Shown here: positions 9,718 through 17,290 of the stretch, in pieces | Numbering within the stretch: position 1 is the stretch's first letter | Layout: every line of letters starts with the position of its first letter | Source of the DNA: JABCZS01 sp041660525 | GTDB taxonomy: Bacteria > Pseudomonadota > Gammaproteobacteria > JABCZS01 | Assembly (NCBI GenBank): GCA_041660525.1 | Contig: JBAZWD010000004.1 | Coordinates: forward strand, 107,451-171,450 | Length of the DNA stretch: 64,000 nt | Reading direction: 5' to 3' | Made by a program: the position numbers and the translations under genes | The notes under the pieces: model-generated | Told to the model about the DNA's origin: nothing | The model's database searches: none | The model's input: the letters and a program-made list of their open reading frames with translations, nothing else

Positions 9718-9744
9718 TTAACAGCTCCTTTGTAAAGAGAAGCC

Positions 9745-9773
9745 ATTGTATGGTTGAAAACACATCATGTCAA
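9745..9773 (-). promoter_or_regulatory. Strong sigma70 promoter for the 43-codon ORF and Cascade operon
   Basis: Read on the minus strand, -35 TTGACA (9768-9773) and -10 TACAAT (9745-9750) are separated by exactly 17 bp, near consensus. The predicted start near 9738 leaves a 20-nt leader before ATG 9717. The PAM of the crRNA-like target site (9773-9775) touches the -35 box, so bound Cascade should hinder this promoter. Confidence 0.75.
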
Positions 9774-9782
9774 TGCTATATT
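9754..9782 (+). promoter_or_regulatory. Promoter of the crRNA-like RNA
   Basis: Plus-strand -35 TTGAAA (9754-9759) and -10 TATATT (9777-9782) with 17-bp spacing. The expected start, 9789-9790, is the first base of the hairpin in the first pseudo-repeat. The promoter interleaves with the opposing Cascade-operon promoter, so RNA polymerase cannot use both at once. Its -10 box lies inside the seed-match target of the RNA it makes. Confidence 0.6.
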
Positions 9783-9807
9783 ATCTTCTCCCAACCAATT
9801 GGGATGA
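9773..9807 (+). promoter_or_regulatory. Seed-match target site of the crRNA-like RNA (PAM ATG)
   Basis: ATG at 9773-9775 is followed by CTATATTATCT (9776-9786), identical to the first 11 nt of the pseudo-spacer at 9812. Beyond position 11 the match is lost apart from scattered bases. ATG is one of the accepted E. coli type I-E PAMs. Seed-only pairing usually allows Cascade to bind without DNA destruction, which suits repression. The site covers the -10 of the rightward promoter and touches the -35 of the leftward one. The regulatory role is inferred. Confidence 0.55.
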
Positions 9808-9872
9808 ACCGCTATATTATCTACAGATAGTATTCTAACTATAAAATTCCCCGCACTGCGGGGATTTCATTT
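9783..9872 (+). ncRNA. crRNA-like RNA: degenerate two-repeat mini-CRISPR (CreA-like)
   Basis: Pseudo-repeat 1 (9783-9811) keeps 19 of 29 repeat positions, including the last 11 unbroken (GGGATGAACCG), which contain the full 8-nt handle. Its stem has changed to CCCAA/TTGGG but still pairs. Pseudo-repeat 2 starts 61 bp later at 9844 and keeps ATTCCCCGC and GCGGGGAT around a 3-nt loop. Between them lies a 32-nt pseudo-spacer (9812-9843), the exact type I-E length. The spacing matches the real array. The orientation is opposite to the cas genes. By analogy with CreA antitoxin RNAs and Cas-regulating crRNA-like RNAs, it would guide Cascade to a partially matching promoter. That function is inferred; the structure is directly visible. 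Confidence 0.8.
9849..9863 (-). terminator. Hairpin terminator after cas3 (shared with pseudo-repeat 2)
   Basis: The stem CCCCGC/GCGGGG with a 3-nt loop lies just beyond the cas3 stop. On the minus strand it is followed by AATTTT; on the plus strand ATTTCATTTTTT follows. It can therefore act as a two-way terminator, ending cas3 mRNA leftward and the crRNA-like RNA rightward. Confidence 0.6.
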
Positions 9873-12602
9873 TTTGATTAATCCATAACATGAACTGTAC
9901 TCAAGATCATGAACTTTATTAATCCCCCATTCTTTTTCTTGTTTAGCTAAGTAAAACCAGTCACTATTTTGCTCATCATAAATAAGCACATGCTGCATTC
10001 TTTTTTTTGAAAATTCATCAGGTAAAGCATCCATGAATGTTTGTTTTGTACAAGCACTCTTTTTATTCAAAGCATACTCAGGTATGGTTATACTACTCAT
10101 ATCCCAAGCAAACTCCTCTACTTTATGCCATGGTGTAATTTGCTCACCATCCCAACGTGCTAAATATGTTTGTATTGATTTTACTTCACTTAATCGCGTG
10201 GGTGTATACGCATCTTCCCACCAGTTTATTCCGCCTTGATTTTGATAACCATGATCTATTTTCAATTGATTAGTCTTGGCTTGCTCTTGCTTCGCATATG
10301 TTTTTCCTTCGCTTTTTAAACTGGTTTCTTGCAAAGCATTTGGAACTTGTTTTTCTGAACAATTTTCATCATCATATACATATTCAACAAATGGCCGAAT
10401 ATGATTTGGAATATCAAGCACAGGATTTTCTGCTATTAATTTCGCAGTTAACCATAATTGTGCATGGTTGGTATACACTTTCGCGGCTTTGGGTAATAAT
10501 TCGCTGTACCAGCTTGCAGCTGCATCGATGATTGGCATAGGCGCATAAATTAATATCATCGGATGTGGTCGTTCTTCATTTCTTATATGGCGTTGCAATC
10601 GCCCTATGCGTTGAATAATTAAATCTATCGGCGCTAAATCAGTCACCATAAAATCAAAATCTAGATCTAATGACTGTTCAACCACCTGTGTGGCAATCAC
10701 TAATTGCCCTTGCCGATTATTTTTAGTTGAATTTTTACCAAATTGTTGCATGACTTTATTTTCAATTTTATATCGATCATGCATAGTAAATCTGGAGTGA
10801 AATAAAGTGATTTTTTCTATAGGATATAATTGCGAAAATTTATTATACGCTTCTACAGCATCACTGACGGTATTTCTAATCCAACAAACGCATAAACCTT
10901 GGTTTAATTTTTCTATAATAGTATTTTCAACTACTGATAAATCATCACAAAGTATGGTATTTACAGTCCTGCATAACTCTGCCACAGCTGGTATAGGTGT
11001 AATATGAGAGTTTTCACCATATTGACAATAAGTTGCCAAAGGATAGCGTAGCTCTATAGTTGCAGGGCTAGCCATAGGGTCACTTCCCAACGCCTGATAA
11101 AATGCATTTGTAAGTGATGTTCTCATTTTTTGTGGCAATGTTGCTGACAATAAAATTGTACTGCCACCGCTTGCTGTGTGAAATACAATTAAATTAGCAA
11201 GCAGTTCCAGCATATAACTGTCACATGCGTGCACTTCATCAATAATTAATACTTTTCTAAATAAACCCATCAAGCGTAAACTTTGATGTCGGTTTGGTAA
11301 GACGCTTTGTAATGCTTGATCAATAGTCCCAGCACCCATATTCGCTAACAACGCTTTTTTATTATTATCATTAAACCAAGCATTACAATATGCTGTTGCT
11401 GAACTTAATTCATTCTGCAAAATTTTATCTGGATGATGATCTAATGTTAAACATTCATGATAGGGTTTAGCTAAATGACGATTAGCATGGGCAAGAATAA
11501 TAGAAATATTCTGCGGACTTTCAAAGAAATTTTTATAAATTCCTGTATCAGGATCAGTCAAACGATGATAAATTCCATTAGCTGTAGCCATAGTAGGCAA
11601 CGCAAAATAAATGCCATCAGCTGCGCCTACTGCCATAATACGATATGCTAACATTAATGCGGCTTCCGTTTTTCCAGCTCCTGTCATATCTTCTAAAATA
11701 AATAATTGCGGGCCATTTTCTATAGAGATACTCTGTGCGAATTGTTGTAAAGGTCTAGGCTGATTGATATTCAATAAACTTTGATAATCTTTATTTAAAG
11801 CAACATTAATTTGCGTTAGTCCATTATCATGAATAGCTTTTTTAGCATGTTTTTGAATATCATGCCAATAATCGTGTAAATCCATTTTTTTTGTTTGATA
11901 CTGAAAATAATCGCGGTTAGAACCTAACCAATCAGATAAAATTGTTACACCTGAGAGCCACCATGAAACACGATTAAAGCTGTTTTTTAATGCTTCTTCA
12001 TCTACATGCTGAATTAAATCAACATTCTGTATATCTTCACCAAAAAATATTTTTTTGCATTCATGAAAAAATGCAATTGCTGCTTCTATATCTTGCGGAT
12101 CAAATCCTTTAAACATAAAGTCTAAATTATCACCCACTTCAGTAGGTTTACCATGATGGCCAACAGTTGCGCCAATTAAAGTCTTAAATGCTGATGCAAT
12201 ATCAAGATTTTCTAATTGATTTTGATTTAAAATGAGTGGTTTAAATTCATGGTATATTTTTTTACGCCAGATAGCATCACCTAATACATCATGATGGAAC
12301 GAATTATTTTCACGAAGCTTCCTTTCTGGATTTAAATGCAAGAATACATTCGGCACCTTACCTTGAAAATACGCTGAAAATTTACCTAAATCATGTAATG
12401 TAATAAAAAGCAATATTAAAGCTTTTGCTTGAGATTTTTCTAATCCTAAACCTTGTGCAAAAACCTCGAGTATTTGCGGGTGTTCATCGAAGTATGCTTG
12501 TGCGACTGCCGCAACATCCAAAGAATGGTAAACTAAAAGATGATAATAATTACTTTTATCCGCTTTACCCCAATATCGATAAAACAATGTGGTGATATCC
12601 AT
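9867..12602 (-). CDS. cas3: Cas3 HD nuclease-helicase (type I-E)
   Basis: A 911-residue effector nuclease recruited by target-bound Cascade. The HD nuclease domain is N-terminal: H26, H70-D71 (HDLGKF), H103/H104 and H149-H150. The SF2 helicase follows: Walker A MTGAGKT about 306-312, DEVH 455-458, SAT 486-488, motif V around 636-648 and motif VI QRIGRLQR about 664-671. The length is normal and all key residues appear present, so interference is probably intact. It has its own upstream region and is separated from cse1 by the intergenic block carrying the crRNA-like RNA. AGGGGA about 10 nt before ATG 12602 is a usable ribosome site. Confidence 0.98.
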   Translation of the reverse strand: MDITTLFYRYWGKADKSNYYHLLVYHSLDVAAVAQAYFDEHPQILEVFAQGLGLEKSQAKALILLFITLHDLGKFSAYFQGKVPNVFLHLNPERKLRENNSFHHDVLGDAIWRKKIYHEFKPLILNQNQLENLDIASAFKTLIGATVGHHGKPTEVGDNLDFMFKGFDPQDIEAAIAFFHECKKIFFGEDIQNVDLIQHVDEEALKNSFNRVSWWLSGVTILSDWLGSNRDYFQYQTKKMDLHDYWHDIQKHAKKAIHDNGLTQINVALNKDYQSLLNINQPRPLQQFAQSISIENGPQLFILEDMTGAGKTEAALMLAYRIMAVGAADGIYFALPTMATANGIYHRLTDPDTGIYKNFFESPQNISIILAHANRHLAKPYHECLTLDHHPDKILQNELSSATAYCNAWFNDNNKKALLANMGAGTIDQALQSVLPNRHQSLRLMGLFRKVLIIDEVHACDSYMLELLANLIVFHTASGGSTILLSATLPQKMRTSLTNAFYQALGSDPMASPATIELRYPLATYCQYGENSHITPIPAVAELCRTVNTILCDDLSVVENTIIEKLNQGLCVCWIRNTVSDAVEAYNKFSQLYPIEKITLFHSRFTMHDRYKIENKVMQQFGKNSTKNNRQGQLVIATQVVEQSLDLDFDFMVTDLAPIDLIIQRIGRLQRHIRNEERPHPMILIYAPMPIIDAAASWYSELLPKAAKVYTNHAQLWLTAKLIAENPVLDIPNHIRPFVEYVYDDENCSEKQVPNALQETSLKSEGKTYAKQEQAKTNQLKIDHGYQNQGGINWWEDAYTPTRLSEVKSIQTYLARWDGEQITPWHKVEEFAWDMSSITIPEYALNKKSACTKQTFMDALPDEFSKKRMQHVLIYDEQNSDWFYLAKQEKEWGINKVHDLEYSSCYGLIKK

Positions 12603-12638
12603 AAATAACTATTCCCCTAATTTGCTCTTCAATCACTT

Positions 12639-12651
12639 TGGGTAGAACCCA
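12639..12651. promoter_or_regulatory. Perfect 13-bp palindrome upstream of cas3
   Basis: TGGGTAGAACCCA is a perfect inverted repeat (TGGGT/ACCCA around AGA), 37 bp before the cas3 start. It lies next to a TATAGT that could be a -10 box, so it may be an operator. Its GGGTAGAACC also resembles the GGGATGAACC of pseudo-repeat 1, which may be chance. Confidence 0.35.
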
Positions 12652-12687
12652 CATACTATATATTGCTCTGTCGTTGATATCTCTTTA

Positions 12688-13170
12688 TTAAAGTGAAATT
12701 TTTTCCCAAGTTAAACTATCAACCACAATTTTATCCTCTTCCTTCGTAGATGGCAGCGATAAAATCAAGCGATCATCTACAAACTGATAGTAACGAATTT
12801 GATCTGTGCCTGTCCATTTTTGATTCCAAGAAATATCAATATGATGAATAATGTGATCATCTTTAATCGTATAAGTGCCTGCATAACTATTTAATGTACG
12901 GTATAAAGCAAGTGCTTCTGTATCGCTAGCAAACTGGTCTTGAGGTGTGGGTCTTTCTTTTTGCACGATAATTACCATCATCCGATCATCATCATAATTT
13001 AAAAAGCCACTTGGCTGCTCACCAAAAGAATTTGTGGTTTTTGATGGTGGCACAGTATCTCTTGTCACTGAAATTAATTTCCAAGTGCCTAAAAAGGGAT
13101 TTGGTGTATCTTTTGCATTCGCATGAATAGTGAAAATAATTATCAAGAAAAAATATATTATTTTATGCAT
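12688..13170 (-). CDS. Secreted lipocalin-like domain protein
   Basis: 160 residues with an N-terminal signal peptide (MHKIIYFFLIIIFTIHANA, cleavage after ANA). The body resembles the lipocalin-like domain family PF13924: GTWKLISVTRD, then SFGEQPSGFLNYDDDRMMVII with RPTP, and later YAGTYTIKDDHIIHHIDISWN. The family is poorly characterised and probably binds a small hydrophobic ligand in the periplasm. It is monocistronic and lies upstream of cas3 on the same strand, with no evident link to CRISPR. Confidence 0.75.
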   Translation of the reverse strand: MHKIIYFFLIIIFTIHANAKDTPNPFLGTWKLISVTRDTVPPSKTTNSFGEQPSGFLNYDDDRMMVIIVQKERPTPQDQFASDTEALALYRTLNSYAGTYTIKDDHIIHHIDISWNQKWTGTDQIRYYQFVDDRLILSLPSTKEEDKIVVDSLTWEKISL

Positions 13171-13236
13171 TTAACCTTCCAATATGAAATTTAATAGTAG
13201 AAGAACATCCTGTTCCACCTAACATACTACTGAAAA

Positions 13237-13737
13237 TCATCTACCTTGCAAAAACACAGGTAAATCAGTAGTGGGTGGTGTTGCTGGTATTTGATAAAAC
13301 ATATCAGCCACAAAACCACGATGAAAACTTGTATGATTAACGATGTGTATTATGATTTCCTCGCGAGTCATCGCGCCTTTTGTGCCACCAATAAAAGTAA
13401 AATGAATGATTTCATTTAAAGAATCGCTTGATAAACTATCACTCAAGGTAATATACCACTGGTCTATTTCTTTTTGTGCTTCGCGTAATAAATCAAGCGC
13501 AGGACAGTCTTTGGTATTTCTCGCTGTAAAACCATGCTCACGTCCTTCAAGATGCGCCTTCCATATCTGTGCGATGACATAACTATGATTGAGTGTATAC
13601 ACAATATTTTTAAAGACCGTGTCACGTTTTTTTAAAATCTCATCAGGCGGCAATTTTCCTACAGCTTCAAAAATTAAATTGTTAGCCCAAGCATTATAAC
13701 GAGTTAGCATTTTGGCTGTTTTGACATTTGTCATCAT
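13237..13737 (-). CDS. DinB family protein
   Basis: 166 residues of the DinB/YfiT-like four-helix fold. It begins with the typical MLTRYNAWANN, has a central histidine in YTLNHSYVIAQIW, and the C-terminal HIVNHTSFHRGFV, giving the three histidines that usually bind a divalent metal. Members are often metal-dependent thiol transferases or of unknown role. The substrate cannot be told. It is a single gene with its own upstream region. Confidence 0.85.
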   Translation of the reverse strand: MMTNVKTAKMLTRYNAWANNLIFEAVGKLPPDEILKKRDTVFKNIVYTLNHSYVIAQIWKAHLEGREHGFTARNTKDCPALDLLREAQKEIDQWYITLSDSLSSDSLNEIIHFTFIGGTKGAMTREEIIIHIVNHTSFHRGFVADMFYQIPATPPTTDLPVFLQGR

Positions 13738-13864
13738 ATATCATGAAGCTCCCACTTAGAAACGTCTGAATTATTTTGAGATAATATACCGGATGATATC
13801 GCAACTTTGCAACGAAGAAAATTGAACATTTTCATTCTCGCGTAAATAACTCCTGGCATTTAAT

Positions 13865-13956
13865 CTTACGTAAAAACTATATTTTATGATTCTTGCGTAA
13901 GATGTAATGGCATGATATACTTACGCAAGAATCATAAAATATAGTTTTTACGTAAG
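13865..13956. repeat. 92-bp perfect inverted-repeat element
   Basis: Two 37-bp arms (13865-13901 and 13920-13956) are exact reverse complements, separated by 18 bp. Each arm itself begins CTTACG and ends CGTAAG. The element ends 8 bp before the start of the ATPase gene, and its right arm supplies the AAGGA that serves as ribosome site. It could be a non-autonomous mobile element or a regulatory cruciform. Nothing is coded inside. Confidence 0.8.
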
Positions 13957-13964
13957 GAACTAAG

Positions 13965-15419
13965 GTGTCAAATCCATCACTTCCCCCAAGCCTGCCATTT
14001 GTAGATAGGCAATATGAGCTTGATAAGCTAAATCTGCTGACTTATAAAAAAACGGCCTCTCTAGTTGTGTTAAAGGGACGCAGAAGGATAGGCAAGAGTC
14101 GACTCTTGCTCGAGTTTACAAAAGACCATCAACCTTCTTATCGATTTGTAGGACTTAGCCCTGCGCTTGGGATTAATGCAACGCATCAACGTGAAGAATT
14201 TGCGAAAAAATTACAGGCTCAATTTGATATCCCACCAATACCCAGCGATGATTGGGATGATTTGTTTAAATGGTTGGGTAAATTAACCGCTAAACAATCC
14301 GCCATCATTATTTTTGATGAGATTTCTTGGATGGCGATGGATGATCCTACATTTTTACCCAAACTTAAAAATGCATGGGATGAAATTTTCAGCCAAAATC
14401 CACAGCTCGTATTAATATTATGTGGCTCAATTTCCACCTGGATTGAGCAAAATATTTTAAGCAGTACTGGTTTTTTTGGTCGGGTGGCATCAGAAATATC
14501 TTTAGAAGAATTATCGATACCCAGCAGTTATCAACTGTTACAAGCATTAGGATTTAAAGGCTCAAATGTAGAGTTTTTTATAATTTTATCGTTAACAGGC
14601 GGCATCCCCTGGTACTTAGAACTCATTAATCCAAAGTTATCAGTCAGTGAAAATATTAAATCATTATGTTTTAATCGAGATGGCATTTTAGTCAAAGAAT
14701 ATAAAAAAATCTTTCATGATATATTTGGTAAACGCGGCGATATTTATCAAAAGATTGTTGATACACTATCATCCGGTCCAAAAGAATACGCAAAAATTGC
14801 AAAAAGTATCGATTATCGAAGTGGTGGTCCATTAAGTAATTATTTACAGGAGCTGACGATTTCAGGATTTATTCGCCAGGATTATGTTTGGAATATTAAT
14901 ACTGGAAAAAAAATGAATATTAGTCAATATCGCTTAAATGATAATTATCTGCGATTTTATATAAAATTTATTGCTCCAAACCTTGATAAAATTATCAATA
15001 ACAGTTTTAAAGTCGCCTCTATATCTTCGCTACCTGCGTGGCCTACTCTAATGGGATTGCAATTTGAAAATTTAATATTACACAATCGTGCACTATTATG
15101 GGAAAAATTACGCATTGATCCCAGCGAAATTATTAATGACAATCCTTACGTTCAAAGACAAACTAAAACCCGAAAAGGCTGTCAAATTGATTATCTTATT
15201 CAAACAAAATTCAATATGCTTTATGTTTGCGAATGTAAATTCTCCGAAAATAAAACCGGCAGCAGCGTTATTCAAGAAGTTAAAAATAAAATTGACAGAC
15301 TTGATAGGCAAAATAAATTTGTTTGTAAACCAGTTTTAATTCACGTGGGTGGCGTGACAAAAGATCTAATGGATTCAGGATATTTTGCACATATTGTTGA
15401 TGTTAATGAGCTCATTTGA
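13965..15419 (+). CDS. Archaeal-type ATPase with DUF234-like C-terminal domain
   Basis: 484 residues. The N-terminal P-loop ATPase (PF01637 type) has FVDRQYELDKL, Walker A GRRRIGKS about 39-46 and Walker B IIIFDEISW about 108-116. The C-terminal part carries IDYLI and LYVCECKFS, a PD-(D/E)XK-like core as in DUF234. Such proteins are common in genomic islands and of unclear function, with possible roles in mobile elements or stress. The start is GTG at 13965. The gene directly follows the 92-bp inverted repeat, which suggests they may have moved or be regulated together. Confidence 0.8.
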   Translation: MSNPSLPPSLPFVDRQYELDKLNLLTYKKTASLVVLKGRRRIGKSRLLLEFTKDHQPSYRFVGLSPALGINATHQREEFAKKLQAQFDIPPIPSDDWDDLFKWLGKLTAKQSAIIIFDEISWMAMDDPTFLPKLKNAWDEIFSQNPQLVLILCGSISTWIEQNILSSTGFFGRVASEISLEELSIPSSYQLLQALGFKGSNVEFFIILSLTGGIPWYLELINPKLSVSENIKSLCFNRDGILVKEYKKIFHDIFGKRGDIYQKIVDTLSSGPKEYAKIAKSIDYRSGGPLSNYLQELTISGFIRQDYVWNINTGKKMNISQYRLNDNYLRFYIKFIAPNLDKIINNSFKVASISSLPAWPTLMGLQFENLILHNRALLWEKLRIDPSEIINDNPYVQRQTKTRKGCQIDYLIQTKFNMLYVCECKFSENKTGSSVIQEVKNKIDRLDRQNKFVCKPVLIHVGGVTKDLMDSGYFAHIVDVNELI

Positions 15420-15573
15420 GAGCAAAAAGCTTAATTGATTCCTCAAGTTTTAGCTTATCATTCTGAAAAATATGTTGCAATGCTGGTCAATGGCAGTATA
15501 AGCTGACGGGAAAATCCTTACTTTCTAGATTTAGATTCTATGGTAAAATTTGAGAATGTTCATGGAGTAAAAA

Positions 15574-16557
15574 ATGAAAAAAAATCAGCTAGGTATCAAT
15601 GGGCCTGTGGTATCAGCAATGGGCCTTGGGTGTATGGGAATGTCTATGGGATATGGAAAGGCTGATGATTCAGAATCAGTGAATACCATTGCCCGTTCAA
15701 TCGAACTAGGTATTAATTTCTTTGATACTGCTGATGTGTATGGTTGGGGTCATAATGAAACATTGATTGGTAAAGCTATCAAGGCTCATCGTGATAATTT
15801 ATTTTTAGCAACAAAACTGGGCTTTCGTACCAATGGTGATGGCATTTCAGATTATTATCTAGATGGTTCGCCTGAATACATAAAACAAGCCTGTGATGCA
15901 AGTTTAAAACGATTAGGTGTAGAAACTATAGATTTGTATTATTTACACCGTGTCGATCCTAATACTCCAATAGAAGATTCAATTGGTGCAATGGCTGATT
16001 TAGTGAAAGCAGGTAAAATTCGTTATATTGGAATTTCTGAAGTCAAACCTGCAACAATTCGACGCGCAGCAAAAATTCATCCTATTACTGCAGTACAAAC
16101 AGAATATTCATTATGGGAGCGTCATCCTGAGTATGAAATCATCCCTACATGTCAAGAGCTCGATATTGGCTTTGTATCATATTGTCCATTAGGACGTGGC
16201 TTTTTAACGGGAACAGTGAACAATACTGAAAATTTATCACCAGAAGATTTTAGACATATCTTGCCACGTTTTCAGGGTGATAATTTTTTAGCTAATCAAA
16301 TATTAATCACTAAATTTAAAAAAATTGCTGAAGAAAAACAATGCAGCATGGCACAATTGGCATTAGCATGGATATTAGCACAACCAGGAAATATTATACC
16401 TATTCCAGGCGTTAGAAGAATTTCTCATCTAGAAGATAACTTAGGCGCCTTGAATATACTATTATCACGAGAAGAATTGCAGTTACTTAATAATATATTT
16501 CCCGTAAATGTTGCTCGTGGGGATAAATATCCAGATAAATTTAAAACGGAAGCATAA
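15574..16557 (+). CDS. Aldo/keto reductase
   Basis: 327 residues of the AKR superfamily, closest in look to the YajO/AKR13 type. An NADPH-dependent oxidoreductase of sugar or aldehyde substrates is expected. Visible features are GLGCMGMSMGYG, the catalytic Asp/Tyr in FFDTADVYG, Lys in FLATKLGF, His in YYLHRVDP, and the cofactor region IPIPGVRR. The ATG follows GGAG at about 7 nt. It is single and flanked by short non-coding stretches. The substrate cannot be inferred. Confidence 0.9.
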   Translation: MKKNQLGINGPVVSAMGLGCMGMSMGYGKADDSESVNTIARSIELGINFFDTADVYGWGHNETLIGKAIKAHRDNLFLATKLGFRTNGDGISDYYLDGSPEYIKQACDASLKRLGVETIDLYYLHRVDPNTPIEDSIGAMADLVKAGKIRYIGISEVKPATIRRAAKIHPITAVQTEYSLWERHPEYEIIPTCQELDIGFVSYCPLGRGFLTGTVNNTENLSPEDFRHILPRFQGDNFLANQILITKFKKIAEEKQCSMAQLALAWILAQPGNIIPIPGVRRISHLEDNLGALNILLSREELQLLNNIFPVNVARGDKYPDKFKTEA

Positions 16558-16640
16558 AATGCCAAGAGATATAAGGAAAATTACATATCGATGCCGCATG
16601 GGCCGTAGCGGATTTTCATCCACTTGAAGTATTGGAGATC

Positions 16641-17108
16641 ATGCAATATAGATTAAGTGATTTGAGAAAATCACTGCCGTTAGAAAACAGTATCATTCAA
16701 CTATCCGAACAACTGCTAACTCTAGCTCCAAAAGTGTTAGCAAAGATAGAAAAACAACCTAAGTTAAATGAAAAATTGCAATGGGAAATACGCAAATTAG
16801 CTCATGCTGTAATTCCCGTAGGTTTCAAACCAAATGATAGCGATATTTATAAAAAAAATCTAAGTAGATCTTATCCTCTGCTTATATTACTCGAAGGAAC
16901 AGATATTCAATACCCTGTAAATATACGCATAAATTGCATGCTGGGAATTATTAAATTTAATTTAAGCGTGTTTCAATTAATTAAAAATTTTATGCCAAAT
17001 CATACAAATAATCTTTCATTAACAAAATATCCAAACAAGCTTGAAACACCATGCTTATTAGATAATAACAGCATTTCAGTCTTACCTTTATTGAGGAATA
17101 AATTGTAA
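16641..17108 (+). CDS. Hypothetical protein
   Basis: About 155 residues (MQYRLSDLRKSLPLENSII and on), with a helical N-terminus and no family I recognise. The start is uncertain: TTG at 16632 and ATG at 16641 are in frame. The same frame stays open upstream to a TAA near 16572, reading DAAWAVADFHPLEVLEI, which looks coding but has no ATG. The gene may be N-terminally truncated or use a rare start. Confidence 0.5.
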   Translation: MQYRLSDLRKSLPLENSIIQLSEQLLTLAPKVLAKIEKQPKLNEKLQWEIRKLAHAVIPVGFKPNDSDIYKKNLSRSYPLLILLEGTDIQYPVNIRINCMLGIIKFNLSVFQLIKNFMPNHTNNLSLTKYPNKLETPCLLDNNSISVLPLLRNKL

Positions 17109-17124
17109 CTAATAAATACTCATT

Positions 17125-17240
17125 TTACAGTGCACGCAAAATTTTTCTCTCAATTTCTGCTATCTCTTCTGGCCTATCAACTCCAACATAAACATCAGCA
17201 CTACCACCAAATTCGCCATTCCAAGCTGAAAAACGGCAGT
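17125..17240 (-). pseudogene. Possible 3' remnant of a lost gene
   Basis: On the minus strand the frame ends with FSAWNGEFGGSADVYVGVD followed by RPEEIAEIERKILRAL and a stop. That is coding-like: charged, balanced and well terminated. Upstream the frame loses coding character and runs into the promoter of the next, divergent gene. It looks like the C-terminal tail of a decayed gene. No family is assigned. Confidence 0.35.
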
Positions 17241-17290
17241 GCGAGTAAAAATATCTATACTCTAAAGATATTAATCTATGGAGATAAATC

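Noticed and set aside
9849..9863. Pseudo-repeat 2 as only an ordinary cas3 terminator
   Set aside because: It can act as a terminator, but sequence identity to the repeat core and the exact 61-bp offset from pseudo-repeat 1 need the CRISPR explanation as well.
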